Source of the DNA: Actinomycetota bacterium
GTDB lineage: Bacteria > Actinomycetota > Nitriliruptoria > Nitriliruptorales > Nitriliruptoraceae
Assembly: GCA_019347575.1 (NCBI GenBank)
Contig: JAHWKY010000003.1
Span: 124,001-188,000, forward strand
Direction: 5' to 3'
DNA: 64,000 nt
Part shown: positions 33,861 to 42,502 of the stretch, one piece after another
Layout: the number at the start of each line of letters is the position of its first letter
How positions within the stretch are numbered: position 1 is the stretch's first letter
Notes under the pieces: generated by a model
What the model saw: the letters and a program-made list of their open reading frames with translations, nothing else
Told to the model about the DNA's origin: nothing
Databases searched by the model: none
Program-made: the position numbers and the translations under genes

Positions 33861-35510
33861 GTGAGCGGCAAGGACGGACCCGACCTGGAACTCGACGTCA
33901 GCGATGTGCTGGCCGAGATCGGGGCGGAGGAGGCAGTCGCGCGTCTGGAGGCCCGGGTCGCCGACCTCGAGCAGGACCTCGAACGCGCCGGCACCAGGAA
34001 CGAGGAGGCCGAGCGGGCCCGTGCGGGCGAACTCGAGGTCATGCGCGCCCGCGTCGACGACGCGCTCGAGCTCGTGCGCGAGACCATCGAGGACCACAGC
34101 TCCATGTGGCGACGGATCGAGGAGCGCCTGGACGAGGCCGCCGACGCGACACGGGAGTCGGTCGGTTCGGCGCTCACAACGGTCCGTGACGACCTCTCCC
34201 CCAAGCTCGATCGCGCGACCGCCGAGCTCGACACGACCGTCGCCCGCATCACCGGACAGATCCAGGCCGCACGTGACGACCTCGAGGGTCGTGTGACGAC
34301 GATCGAAGGCGTCGTCGCGGAGGCCAGGACCTCGCTCCAGGACACGGTCGAGGAGCTGCGCGCCGAGCAGGTCGATCGGGACGAGACGCTCGACTCGGCG
34401 CTCACCGAGGTCGCGGCGCGCGCCGACGGGCGGCTCGCCGAACTCGAGACCAGCTTCGGGAAGCGGCACGACGACCTGGCGACGAGGATCGACGCGCTGC
34501 GTCGTGAGCTCGATGGTGCGGCGGGCGAGCTCCGCGCATCGATGAACCTCAAGGCCCAGGAGGCCACCGAGAGCGTCGAGACGTTGCGCCACGAACTGGA
34601 GGAGACCTACGAGCGGCACGACGTGGCCGCGGCGGAGCTCGAACGACGGTGGATCGAGGGGACACGCGAGATCGCACGACTGGTCGAGGACCACGCGGCC
34701 GCCGCGCGTGAAGCGGTCCGCGAGGAGCGCGTCTCACGCGAGGAAGCCGTCCACGCAGCGGTCATGAAGACCGACGACCTCGCGACCCGGGTCACCGAGC
34801 TCGACGGGCGGATCGCCAGCGAGTCGGCGCGCTCGAAGGGGCCGATCGAGGAGCTCCGCAACCGTGCCGACGAGCTCACCAAGCGTCTCGAGGCGACCCA
34901 GTCGCGCCTCACGACGCTGGCGGAGGAACTCGGCAGCGGCATCACCGATCGCGTCGCGACCGTGACGGCCGAGGTCGTCGCGCTGCGTGAGGCCATCGCG
35001 CCTCACGAACAGACCGCGGCCGGTCTCGCCCACCTGCACGGACGGGTCCGTGAGCTCGCCGCCCGCATCGATGCCATGGACCACCCCGTCACGCCCGGTG
35101 TCGACGACACGCGCGTCGCAGCGATCGAGGACAAGCTCGGTGCGATCCGTCGTGACCTGGCGACCCTCGCCGGAGGCGTCGGTGCCGCCGTGGAGCAGAC
35201 CCAAGGCGTTGGGGCGCGACTGGCCGAGCTGCAGGAGTCGGTCCGGGCCCAGGGCGCGCTGACGATCGAGGTGCGTGAGCTGACCGCGCGCACCTCCGAA
35301 CTCGCTGCGCGTCTCGACGAGACCGACAAGCTGGCCCGGGCCGCCGGTCAGGCCATCGCGAGCGCCGTACGACGGGCGCGAGCATCGCAGCCCCGGGTGC
35401 CCCCGGTCCGACCTCTGCCGGAAGGCGCGCCCAGCGTCGCCGCCGCGGAACGGCCGCTGCTGTTCAGGCCGGAGCCGCCACCTACGGGCGGCGCAGATCC
35501 TTCACCGTGA
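33861..35510 (+). CDS. Long coiled-coil protein, function unknown
   Basis: About 549 residues, almost wholly predicted alpha-helical coiled coil (about 15-505) with long charged heptads such as RLEARVADLEQDLER and a tail rich in Pro/Ala. No signal peptide or membrane segment is seen, so it is likely cytoplasmic. It resembles SMC-like or apolipoprotein-like scaffold proteins in composition only; I do not recognise a family. GTG 33861 has CTGGAGG at 7 bases; the frame is open far upstream to 32967 but that part overlaps the regulator on the other strand. Its 3' end overlaps greA convergently by 29 bases. Confidence 0.7.
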   Translation: MSGKDGPDLELDVSDVLAEIGAEEAVARLEARVADLEQDLERAGTRNEEAERARAGELEVMRARVDDALELVRETIEDHSSMWRRIEERLDEAADATRESVGSALTTVRDDLSPKLDRATAELDTTVARITGQIQAARDDLEGRVTTIEGVVAEARTSLQDTVEELRAEQVDRDETLDSALTEVAARADGRLAELETSFGKRHDDLATRIDALRRELDGAAGELRASMNLKAQEATESVETLRHELEETYERHDVAAAELERRWIEGTREIARLVEDHAAAAREAVREERVSREEAVHAAVMKTDDLATRVTELDGRIASESARSKGPIEELRNRADELTKRLEATQSRLTTLAEELGSGITDRVATVTAEVVALREAIAPHEQTAAGLAHLHGRVRELAARIDAMDHPVTPGVDDTRVAAIEDKLGAIRRDLATLAGGVGAAVEQTQGVGARLAELQESVRAQGALTIEVRELTARTSELAARLDETDKLARAAGQAIASAVRRARASQPRVPPVRPLPEGAPSVAAAERPLLFRPEPPPTGGADPSP

Positions 35511-35943
35511 TGTCGAGTCCTCCGCCGGGCGTCTCGGCTTTCACGGAGTCGCCGGGCTTCGCGCCGAGGACCGCCTTGCCGATCGGCGAGGACGTCGACA
35601 GCACCTCGTACTCGTCGTGGCTGTCCTCGCGGCTGCCGACGAAGTAGGTCTCCTCGTCGCCCTCGACGAGCAGGGTAACGATCAGCCCCGCGGCGACCTC
35701 GTCGGCCGGTGGGGTCTCGCCGATCCGCGCGTCACGGAGCAGCTCCTCGAGCTGGCGGATGCGGGCCTCCATCCGGCCCTGCTCCTCCTTCGCGGAGTGG
35801 TACTCGGCGTTCTCCTTGAGGTCGCCGTGGGCGCGAGCCTCCTCGATCGCCGCCGTGATCGAGCTGCGGCCCTGCGTCTTCAACTCAGCCAGCTCGGCCT
35901 GCAGACGGTCGTAGGCCTCCTGGGTCAGCCACGTCTCGGCCAC
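35482..35943 (-). CDS. greA: Transcription elongation factor GreA
   Basis: 153 residues. N-terminal antiparallel coiled coil (about 8-75, LTQEAYDRLQAELAEL) with the catalytic loop ARAHGDLKENAEYHSAKEEQ. The acidic tip is D-L-K-E-N, matching DLSENAEY-type motifs. The C-terminal FKBP-like domain runs about 82-153, with SPIGKAVLGAKPGD. It rescues backtracked RNA polymerase by stimulating transcript cleavage. GTG 35943 has AGGAG at 7 bases. It is convergent with the coiled-coil gene, overlapping by 29 bases. Confidence 0.95.
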   Translation of the reverse strand: MAETWLTQEAYDRLQAELAELKTQGRSSITAAIEEARAHGDLKENAEYHSAKEEQGRMEARIRQLEELLRDARIGETPPADEVAAGLIVTLLVEGDEETYFVGSREDSHDEYEVLSTSSPIGKAVLGAKPGDSVKAETPGGGLDITVKDLRRP

Positions 35944-36122
35944 GGCGGGACTCCTGCTCGGGTGGGGATGAGGGTGAGGATGCGTCGCGGTGCTTCGCAG
36001 TGCGCGATGCGTCGGTCGGAACGTGGAGGCTACCCGCCGGGGCCAGCGGAGACCGAGCCGCGCGGCTGCGCGCGACTACCTTGTGGGGTTGCGGGGGTCT
36101 GCGTCGCGGATCGGAGGGTGCG

Positions 36123-36521
36123 GTGGGTGAACGGCAGCTGCGACGGTTCCTGGGCCTGTCCGCCATCGCCTACGCCATCGGTGCTGCGCTCTTCGCCGCC
36201 CGCCCCGACGGCACCGCGCGCGACCTCGGGCTGGTCGGTGGCAGCCCCCCCGAACCCGCACGGCTGTGGAACGCTCTGAGCGTCGCCTACATGGCGACCA
36301 TCGCGACCACAGCGGCCGTGGCGGCACGCGATCCGCTGCGCCACTCCTCGGCGTTGCCCGCGCTCGTCACCGCGAAGGTGACCAGCAGCGCCATGCTCGC
36401 GGACCAGTACCGACGGACCCGCAGCCGCGGGTACCTCGTCGGCGTCGCCACCGATCTGCCGCTCGCGCTCGTCACCGCCGCGCTGTACTGGAAGGCGCGG
36501 CGCGAACGCTCCCTTCGCTGA
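36123..36521 (+). CDS. Small integral membrane protein
   Basis: 132 residues with three or four hydrophobic segments (about 8-25, 45-65, 72-88, 105-122), no recognised domain, and a positively charged C-terminus (KARRERSLR). Family unknown. GTG 36123 is preceded by GGAGGG at about 4-6 bases; an upstream ATG at 36000 lies in the greA promoter region. It lies 46 bases before uppS on the same strand, but uppS appears to have its own promoter. Confidence 0.6.
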   Translation: MGERQLRRFLGLSAIAYAIGAALFAARPDGTARDLGLVGGSPPEPARLWNALSVAYMATIATTAAVAARDPLRHSSALPALVTAKVTSSAMLADQYRRTRSRGYLVGVATDLPLALVTAALYWKARRERSLR

Positions 36522-36555
36522 CCGTCCGACACGAACCGACCGGCCGGGACGAGGT

Positions 36556-36570
36556 TACGATCGGTCCATG
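36556..36570 (+). promoter_or_regulatory. Leaderless-type promoter of uppS
   Basis: TACGAT at 36556-36561, then six bases CGGTCC, then ATG 36568. This spacing puts the transcription start at or next to the start codon. The same six-base spacing recurs before three other genes in the window. Confidence 0.5.
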
Positions 36571-37347
36571 GCCACCCGCGACCTCGTCTACCGCCTCTAC
36601 GAGCGCCAGCTCGAGCGTGAGATCCGCAGCGACGAGCTGCCGCGCCACATCGGCGTGATCCTGGACGGCAACCGCCGCTACGCCCGTCAGATGGGGATGC
36701 TCGACCCGGCACTGGGCCACGCTGCGGGAGCGGTCAAGATCGACGAGTTCCTGGACTGGTGCTGGGAGCTGAACATCCCCTACGTCACGCTGTGGCTGCT
36801 GAGCACCGAGAACCTCGACCGTGACAGCCAGGAGATCGCGGCGCTGCTCGGGATCATCGAGGACACGGTGACCCGCATCGCGGCACACCCCAAGACCCAC
36901 GAACGCAGCCTGCGCGTGACCGCGGTCGGGGCGCTCGACCTGCTCCCGGACTCGACGAGGCGCGCGCTCAAGGACGCCGAGGAAGCCACCAGCGACCATG
37001 ACCGCTTCTTCCTCCAGTTCGCGGTCGGCTACGGCGGCCGCCAGGAGATCACCGACGCCCTCCGCAGCCTGCTCGATGCCAAGGCCCGCGCCGGTGCCAC
37101 CATCGACGAGATCATCCAGACCCTGCAGCCCGAGGACATCGGCGACCACCTCTACACCACCGGCTTCCCCGATCCCGACCTGATCATCCGCACGTCGGGG
37201 GAGGTACGGCTCTCGGGGTTCCTGCTGTGGCAGAGCGCGCACAGCGAGTACTACTTCTGCGACCCGTACTGGCCCGAGTTCCGGCGCATCGACTTCCTCC
37301 GCGCGCTGCGGGACTACCAGCGGCGGCACCGACGCTTCGGCCGCTGA
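36568..37347 (+). CDS. uppS: Isoprenyl (cis-prenyl) transferase, UppS family
   Basis: 259 residues. Condenses isopentenyl diphosphate onto an allylic diphosphate in cis, giving the polyprenyl (or short Z-prenyl) carrier lipid precursor for cell-wall synthesis. HIGVILDGNRRYA carries the catalytic D33 in the first conserved region, and the C-terminal region has RTSGEVRLSGFLLWQSAHSEYYF with the conserved Arg, Ser and Glu residues that bind diphosphate and Mg2+. Product chain length (decaprenyl, undecaprenyl or C15) cannot be told by eye. No ribosome binding site is seen before ATG 36568, in line with the leaderless promoter. Confidence 0.92.
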   Translation: MATRDLVYRLYERQLEREIRSDELPRHIGVILDGNRRYARQMGMLDPALGHAAGAVKIDEFLDWCWELNIPYVTLWLLSTENLDRDSQEIAALLGIIEDTVTRIAAHPKTHERSLRVTAVGALDLLPDSTRRALKDAEEATSDHDRFFLQFAVGYGGRQEITDALRSLLDAKARAGATIDEIIQTLQPEDIGDHLYTTGFPDPDLIIRTSGEVRLSGFLLWQSAHSEYYFCDPYWPEFRRIDFLRALRDYQRRHRRFGR

Positions 37348-37431
37348 TCGGCCTCCGTGCCGGGTGCTCGGAGCGCGTCGGCACCCCCGGTACCGTGAGG
37401 CTCGCGGCTGGCACGGACCGGAGACGACCGC

Positions 37432-38805
37432 TTGCTCGAGCTGGGGAACGGACGCGAGCCATCCACGACCACCACCCCGGCAGATCCGCCAACACCCCAG
37501 ACCGCGGTCCTGTACGTCCTCGACACGTGTGTGCTGCTCGCTGATCCCGGGGCGCTCTACCGCTTCGCCGAGCACGACGTCGTGGTCCCGCTCGTCGTCG
37601 TCGAGGAACTGGACAAGCAGAAGACCCGTGCCGACGAGGTCGGCGCCAACGCGCGCCAGGCGGTCCGACTGCTCGAGGAGCTGCGCGTCGCCAACGAAGG
37701 CACACTCGCGGAACCCGTAGCGCTCCCCGAGGGAGGACGGCTGTGGGTCGAGACCAACCACGTCGATGGTGAGTTGCCTCCGTACCTCGATCCACGCCAT
37801 CCCGACCACCGCATCCTCTCCACGGCCATGGGGATCGGCGCCACGCTCGTCACCAAGGACGTGGCGCTCAGACTGAAGGCGGCGCAGCTCGGCGTGGCCG
37901 CTCAGGACTACCGCGGCGACACCGTCCGCGTCAGCGAGGCCTACGAGGGCGTGAGCGAGCTCGAGGTCTCGGGCGCCGACCTCGACACGTTCCACCGCGA
38001 GAGCCAGGTCACCCTCACCGCGGGAGACAACCTCGTCAACGAGTGCCTCGTCATGCACGCCGGTCCGTCGGCTGGCGGACTCGGACGCGTCACCGACACC
38101 GACCCCGTGCGGATCGCGAAGGTCGGCCACCGCAGCGCCTTCGGGGTGCATCCACGCGATGCCCGGCAGACGCTCGCGCTCGATCTGCTGCTGGACCCCT
38201 CGGTGTCGTGCGTCTCGCTCATGGGCATGGCGGGGACGGGCAAGACCTTCCTCGCCCTGGCTGCCGGGCTCGAGCAGGTGCTCGAGCAGGACCGCTACCG
38301 GCGGCTGTCGGTCTACCGCCCGCTGGTCGCCGTCGGGCGCCAGGAGGTCGGCTACCTCCCCGGCGACCTCGACGAGAAGCTCGCCCCCTGGATGGCGGCC
38401 GTGTACGACAACCTCTACGGGCTGTTCCGGCGCGACAGCCGCGGCAGCTGGAACGGCCACCGCAGCGTCACGCAGGCGGTCCAGGGGCTCGTCGATCGCA
38501 ACCAGCTCGAGATGGCCGCCATCACCTACCTGCGGGGACGCTCGATCACCGACGAGTACGTCATCGTCGACGAGGCGCAGAACCTCGAGCTGTCGACCCT
38601 CAAGGTGATCCTCACGCGCATCGGCGAGGGCAGCAAGCTGGTGTTCTGCGGCGACCTCAGCCAGGTCGACAACCCCTACATCTCACCACACGGCGGTCTC
38701 GCCGCCATGATCGAGCGCATGAAGGGCCGTGAGCTGTTCGGCCACATCACGCTCGAGAAGGGCCAGCGCAGCCCCCTCGCCGAGCTCGCCGCCCGCTACC
38801 TCTGA
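37432..38805 (+). CDS. PIN-PhoH fusion protein (PhoH2-like ribonuclease/helicase)
   Basis: 457 residues. N-terminal PIN nuclease domain (about 25-150; VLDTCVLLADP and acidic residues VVEELDKQK, STAMGIGATLVTKD) joined to a PhoH-type P-loop ATPase (about 240-450; MAGTGKTF with Walker lysine K271, Walker B VIVDEAQN, arginine/sensor segment GDLSQVDNPY). PIN-PhoH (PhoH2) proteins are RNA-unwinding ribonucleases. The start appears to be TTG 37432 with CGGAGA upstream; a later start would cut the PIN domain. It follows uppS by 84 bases and converges with the MmyB-type regulator (17 bases between stops). Confidence 0.92.
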   Translation: MLELGNGREPSTTTTPADPPTPQTAVLYVLDTCVLLADPGALYRFAEHDVVVPLVVVEELDKQKTRADEVGANARQAVRLLEELRVANEGTLAEPVALPEGGRLWVETNHVDGELPPYLDPRHPDHRILSTAMGIGATLVTKDVALRLKAAQLGVAAQDYRGDTVRVSEAYEGVSELEVSGADLDTFHRESQVTLTAGDNLVNECLVMHAGPSAGGLGRVTDTDPVRIAKVGHRSAFGVHPRDARQTLALDLLLDPSVSCVSLMGMAGTGKTFLALAAGLEQVLEQDRYRRLSVYRPLVAVGRQEVGYLPGDLDEKLAPWMAAVYDNLYGLFRRDSRGSWNGHRSVTQAVQGLVDRNQLEMAAITYLRGRSITDEYVIVDEAQNLELSTLKVILTRIGEGSKLVFCGDLSQVDNPYISPHGGLAAMIERMKGRELFGHITLEKGQRSPLAELAARYL

Positions 38806-38822
38806 CGCCCCGATCGTCACGA

Positions 38823-39623
38823 TCAGGCGGCGCCGTCGCTGGCGACCGCGAGGTCGTTGAGGCGTCGCGCGGTGGCGGCGTCGGCGGGGAAGAAGGTCTC
38901 GAGCGCGAGCTCGTCCACGGTCACGTCGACCGGCGTACCGAACGTGGCGATCGTGGTGAACAGCGATAGCTCGCCACGCGGGTGGCGCAGGCGCACGGGC
39001 ACCACGACGCCGGGGTGCTCCAACGACGGACGCGGGAGTTCACGGACGGTCGCGTAGCTCTCAACTTCCTCCAGCAGCGCCGCGAGCTCGGGATCGGCTG
39101 ACACGGTCGTGTCGTGGCGGAGCCGCTCCAGGAGGTGGTGGGCGAACTCGGCGAAGTTCACGACGCGCGGGGCGAGACCCTCAGGATGCAGGCTGATGCG
39201 GTAGACGTTGGGCGGTGATCCCATCACCTCAGGGGCGATCCCGGCGGCGAGCAACGCTGCCGCTTGGTTCATCGACACGATGTTCCAGTACCGGTCCACC
39301 GCAAGTGCCGGGTAGGGCTCGTGACCGCTGAGGACGAGCTCGATCGCGGAGCGAACGGCCTTCATCTCGGGCGCGTCCAGCGGCGTCCTCCCGTAGACCG
39401 CTGCGAACCCGGCGGCGGTCAGCAGGACGTTGCGCTCGCGCAGTGGGATCTGCAGGTGCTCGGTCAGTGCCAGCACCATGTCCCGGCTTGGCTTCGACCG
39501 TCCCGTCTCGAGGAAGCTCAGGTGTCGCGTCGAGACCCCGGAGTGTGCGGACAGGTCGAGCTGGGTCAGCTTCCGGCGTTCCCGCCAGGTCCGCAGCAGC
39601 TCGCCGAAGGTCGTGTCGTCCAT
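38823..39623 (-). CDS. XRE-family regulator with MmyB-type ligand domain
   Basis: 266 residues. N-terminal XRE helix-turn-helix (about 6-65: FGELLRTWRERRKLTQLDLSAHSGVSTRHLSFLETGRSKPS) followed by an MmyB-like PAS-related ligand-binding domain (about 95-255: PALAVDRYWNIVSMNQAA, NVYRISLHPEGL, ELSLFTTIATFGTPVDVTV). Such regulators in actinobacteria often control an adjacent oxidoreductase or thioesterase; the ligand is unknown. ATG 39623. It is divergent from the thioesterase gene with 106 bases between, so it may regulate it. Confidence 0.88.
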   Translation of the reverse strand: MDDTTFGELLRTWRERRKLTQLDLSAHSGVSTRHLSFLETGRSKPSRDMVLALTEHLQIPLRERNVLLTAAGFAAVYGRTPLDAPEMKAVRSAIELVLSGHEPYPALAVDRYWNIVSMNQAAALLAAGIAPEVMGSPPNVYRISLHPEGLAPRVVNFAEFAHHLLERLRHDTTVSADPELAALLEEVESYATVRELPRPSLEHPGVVVPVRLRHPRGELSLFTTIATFGTPVDVTVDELALETFFPADAATARRLNDLAVASDGAA

Positions 39624-39729
39624 ACCCCAACGGTAACCCCACGCGTGCAAGCAGGACATGACCTCGGAGGTAATCGACCGCGCGCACGTCTCCGGGCAAC
39701 GTGTCGGACGACCGCTCGAGGAGGCACCG

Positions 39730-40152
39730 ATGACACCGACCGCTGAGATGACCGGAACCGACGTGATGCGCGAGTTCCTGCCGAACAGCCCGTTCGTGGG
39801 ACACGTCGGGATCGAGCTGGAACGCCTCGAGGACGGGCACGCCCGGCTCAGGCTGCCCTTCCGCGACGAGGTGGTCACGATCGGACGGGTCGTCCACGGG
39901 GGCGCGATCGCGACGCTGATCGACACGGCCGCCATGGCCGCCGCGTGGGCCGGGGCCGAGGTCCCGGAGCAGTTACGTGGCGCCACAGTCGCGCTGTCGA
40001 TCACCTACCTCGCCCCGGCCGATGGCCAGGACGTGATCGCCACCGCGCAGGTCCTCCGGCGCGGTCGGCGGCTCGTCAACGTTCAGGTCGAGGTCGCCAC
40101 TGTGGACGGCGACACGGTCGCCGTCGGCACCGTCACCTACCAGCTCGGATGA
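39730..40152 (+). CDS. PaaI-like hotdog-fold thioesterase
   Basis: 140 residues. Hotdog thioesterase: FVGHVGIELERLEDGHARLRLPF, then VVHGGAIATLIDTAAMAAAW (the catalytic HGG-x-x-x-x-x-x-D turn) and LSITYLAPADGQDVIATAQV. It hydrolyses acyl-CoA or aryl-CoA thioesters; substrate unknown. ATG 39730 follows GAGGAGG; the frame extends up to 39658 without ribosome binding site. Its stop overlaps or closely precedes the next membrane-protein gene. Confidence 0.85.
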   Translation: MTPTAEMTGTDVMREFLPNSPFVGHVGIELERLEDGHARLRLPFRDEVVTIGRVVHGGAIATLIDTAAMAAAWAGAEVPEQLRGATVALSITYLAPADGQDVIATAQVLRRGRRLVNVQVEVATVDGDTVAVGTVTYQLG

Positions 40153-40163
40153 GAGGAGCCACG

Positions 40164-40565
40164 GTGAAGCGCCACATCCTGACACGACTCCTGACCCTGG
40201 ATGCAGCGGCCAACGTCCTCGCCGGCGCCGTCGTCACGGCAGCCAGCGGCTGGCTCGCCGACCAGCTCGGACTGTCGGCGACGTGGCCGGTCGTCGTGGT
40301 CGGACTCGGCCTCGTCGCCTACGGACTCGAGAACCTCCTGGTGGCCAGACGACCAACCGCTGGCGGTGTCGTGGCGCTGGCCACGATCGATCTCGCGTTC
40401 GCGGTCGTCGTGCTGACGCTCGCGATCGCCGACCCGACGTCCGCCGAGGCGTGGAGCCGTTGGACCCTCGGGGCGGTAGCCGACCTCAGCGCGGTGTTCG
40501 GGATCGCCAAACTGCTCGGCGTGAGGTCGCTTCGACGGGAGCCAGTTCGGAGCGCGGCGCGCTGA
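40164..40565 (+). CDS. Small four-helix membrane protein
   Basis: 133 residues with about four hydrophobic segments (about 5-25, 35-52, 58-85, 95-115) and a basic C-terminus. No family recognised. GTG 40164 is chosen because GAGAGGAG sits 6 bases upstream; ATG 40149 would overlap the thioesterase stop by four bases (ATGA) and is also possible. The 3' end overlaps the convergent MFS gene by 80 bases. Confidence 0.6.
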   Translation: MKRHILTRLLTLDAAANVLAGAVVTAASGWLADQLGLSATWPVVVVGLGLVAYGLENLLVARRPTAGGVVALATIDLAFAVVVLTLAIADPTSAEAWSRWTLGAVADLSAVFGIAKLLGVRSLRREPVRSAAR

Positions 40566-41859
40566 CTGCCGTCTCCGCGGCTGGCGGCCCGGCGAAGACG
40601 TACAGCGGCGCCGCCGCCGCCAGGACCGCGGCGCCGACCACGATCCCCGCCGTCAGCCCGCTCGCGTCAGCGAGCACGCCGAGGGCGATACCCCCGAGCA
40701 TCCCGCCGACCTGCGAGGCCATGTTGTTCGCGGACACCACCGTCGCGCGACGCCGTGGGTCGGTGACGGCTCGGTGCAACATCCCCTGGTGGATCGGGTT
40801 CGACGCCCCGTGGACCGCCAGCGTCGCGACGTAGGCCGCGACCACCGTGGCCGGACCGGTGAACCAAGCGATACCGAGCACGGTGACCGCCTGGACGACC
40901 CGGAGGCCTGCGGCGGCACGGACCGGCCCGATCAGGCCGGTGAGCGCGGGGACCAGAGCGGCCCCGACGGCGGAGGCGAGCCAGGCCGCGGTGTTGGCCG
41001 GCCCCAGCCACGTCGCGGCGGCGCCGGCGGAGGGCAGGAGCTGCTCGAGGCGGGCGGGGGTGAACATCTCGAAGGACACCATCCCGAAGCCCCAGAGCAG
41101 CTCCACCACCGCCAACGCGAGCAGCGCGCGACTCCGGCGGACCGAGCGCGCGGCAGCGGCGATGACGTGCGGCACCTCGCGCGCCGTGGCACGGAGCGAG
41201 ACGGTGCGCCACCCGGTGGGCTCGACCATCAACTTCGCGATCGCGCCCATCTCGACCGCGCGCAGCACGCCTGCGAGCAGCAGCGGGGTGATGAGCGGGT
41301 CGACGGAGGGAAGTGGTGCCAGCGCCACCAGCCCACTGCTGAACAGCGAACCCGCCGAGATGGCGACCCCGATGACGGTGCCGCCCACGGCCAGGCCCGA
41401 TCCGATGTTCGCTCCGGCGTCCGCCGCCTGCGTCGTATCGACGAACCACGAGTCGAGTGGGCCACTCTCGAGCGCTCGGTAGACACCTTGGAGTCCGAAC
41501 GCGACCAGCAGCAGTGGCACCGTGTCGGCGAACACCAGCAGCGCGATGGTCGCCAGGTCGAACAGGGACGCGGCGAGCAGGACGGGGCGCCGGCCGAGCG
41601 CATCCGCCAGTCCGCCGGTCGGGAGTTCGAGGGCGAGGACCAGCAGACCCTGGGCGGCGATCACCACACCGATGTCGCCGAGGGACAGGCCCCGATCGAG
41701 CAGCAGCACGACGAGCACCGGGATGAGCAACCCGGTAGGCAGCCACCGCAACCCGCGTAGGACGAGGAAGCGGCGACGCACTCGGGCGACGTCCAGCGCG
41801 TGGGCGTCGGTCTCAAGTAGCCCGGAGGGCGGTAGACCATCAGAGTCGCCTTCGGTCAC
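40486..41859 (-). CDS. MFS transporter
   Basis: 457 residues with about 12 hydrophobic segments. TGGLADALGRRPVLLAAS is the MFS loop 2-3 signature (G-x-x-x-D-x-x-G-R-R). Probable drug or metabolite exporter; substrate unknown. GTG 41859 overlaps the stop of the upstream ArsR-like regulator by four bases (GTGA), so the two form an operon. The C-terminal end overlaps the convergent membrane gene by 80 bases. Confidence 0.85.
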   Translation of the reverse strand: MTEGDSDGLPPSGLLETDAHALDVARVRRRFLVLRGLRWLPTGLLIPVLVVLLLDRGLSLGDIGVVIAAQGLLVLALELPTGGLADALGRRPVLLAASLFDLATIALLVFADTVPLLLVAFGLQGVYRALESGPLDSWFVDTTQAADAGANIGSGLAVGGTVIGVAISAGSLFSSGLVALAPLPSVDPLITPLLLAGVLRAVEMGAIAKLMVEPTGWRTVSLRATAREVPHVIAAAARSVRRSRALLALAVVELLWGFGMVSFEMFTPARLEQLLPSAGAAATWLGPANTAAWLASAVGAALVPALTGLIGPVRAAAGLRVVQAVTVLGIAWFTGPATVVAAYVATLAVHGASNPIHQGMLHRAVTDPRRRATVVSANNMASQVGGMLGGIALGVLADASGLTAGIVVGAAVLAAAAPLYVFAGPPAAETAVSAPRSELAPVEATSRRAVWRSRTPR

Positions 41860-42440
41860 ACGCGCGGCTCCGGATGCGGGAAGGTGTCGAGGAGCACCAT
41901 CACCTTCTGCGCGTTCCCGTCGTCGTCCGGCCCCGCCCGGCGGTAGCGCTCGATGACCGCGTACAACTCGTCGTTCATGGCGCGCAGTTGGTCGGGCGTC
42001 ACCTCGACCTGCAGGTCGGAGCTGTCCGCGGCAGCACGCCAGTCGGTGGACCATTCGTGGCGCTGCTCCAACCAGTCCTCCAGCCACCGCGTCTTGGTCC
42101 GGACGTGGTGACCGACGAGCCAGTCGGCGGCCGCGCGGTCGTCGGGATCGGCGAGGAAGTCGGTCTCGGTCCACGACGTCATCTCGTGGGCCGCCCGCCA
42201 CCAGCGCTCACGTGCCGTCCCGCGCTGTTCCTCCTCGATGATGAGGCCGACTTCGGCGAGCTGACGGAGGTGGTAGCTGGTCGCGCCGCTGTTGGTCCCC
42301 AGACGCTGGGCGAGCCCGGAAGCGGTGGCGGGGCCGTAGGCCCGCAGGGCGCTCAGCAGTCGCGCGCGCAGGGGATGCGCCAGGCAGCGCAGCGAGGCAC
42401 GGTCGAGCCTGACGATGCGAGGATCGGTCATAAGTTGCAT
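41856..42440 (-). CDS. ArsR-like winged-helix regulator
   Basis: 194 residues. Winged helix (about 15-85: LRCLAHPLRARLLSALRAYGPATASGLAQRLGTNSGATSYHLRQLAEVGLI) followed by a helical C-terminal part (about 90-190) with a charged amphipathic pattern (VGHHVRTKTRWLEDWLEQRHEW). It resembles the ArsR/HTH_20-type repressors, with an effector domain extension. The first gene of a two-gene operon with the MFS transporter, which it probably represses. ATG 42440 or ATG 42431; both overlap or adjoin the dyad operator at 42435-42466, so autoregulation is likely. Confidence 0.82.
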   Translation of the reverse strand: MQLMTDPRIVRLDRASLRCLAHPLRARLLSALRAYGPATASGLAQRLGTNSGATSYHLRQLAEVGLIIEEEQRGTARERWWRAAHEMTSWTETDFLADPDDRAAADWLVGHHVRTKTRWLEDWLEQRHEWSTDWRAAADSSDLQVEVTPDQLRAMNDELYAVIERYRRAGPDDDGNAQKVMVLLDTFPHPEPRV

Positions 42441-42466
42441 AGTATCTTTGCAAAGAGATCATGCAA
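42435..42466. promoter_or_regulatory. Nested dyad operator at the regulator/MFS operon start
   Basis: TCTTTGCAAAGA (42445-42456) is a perfect 12-base palindrome, and TTGCAT (42435-42440) / ATGCAA (42461-42466) is an outer inverted repeat; both share the centre 42450.5. It overlaps the start of the ArsR-like gene and is AT-rich against its surroundings, as expected of an autoregulatory operator. Confidence 0.65.
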
Positions 42467-42502
42467 CCGGAGCGGAGGAGACGGGCCGGGGGCCCGCCCG
42501 GA

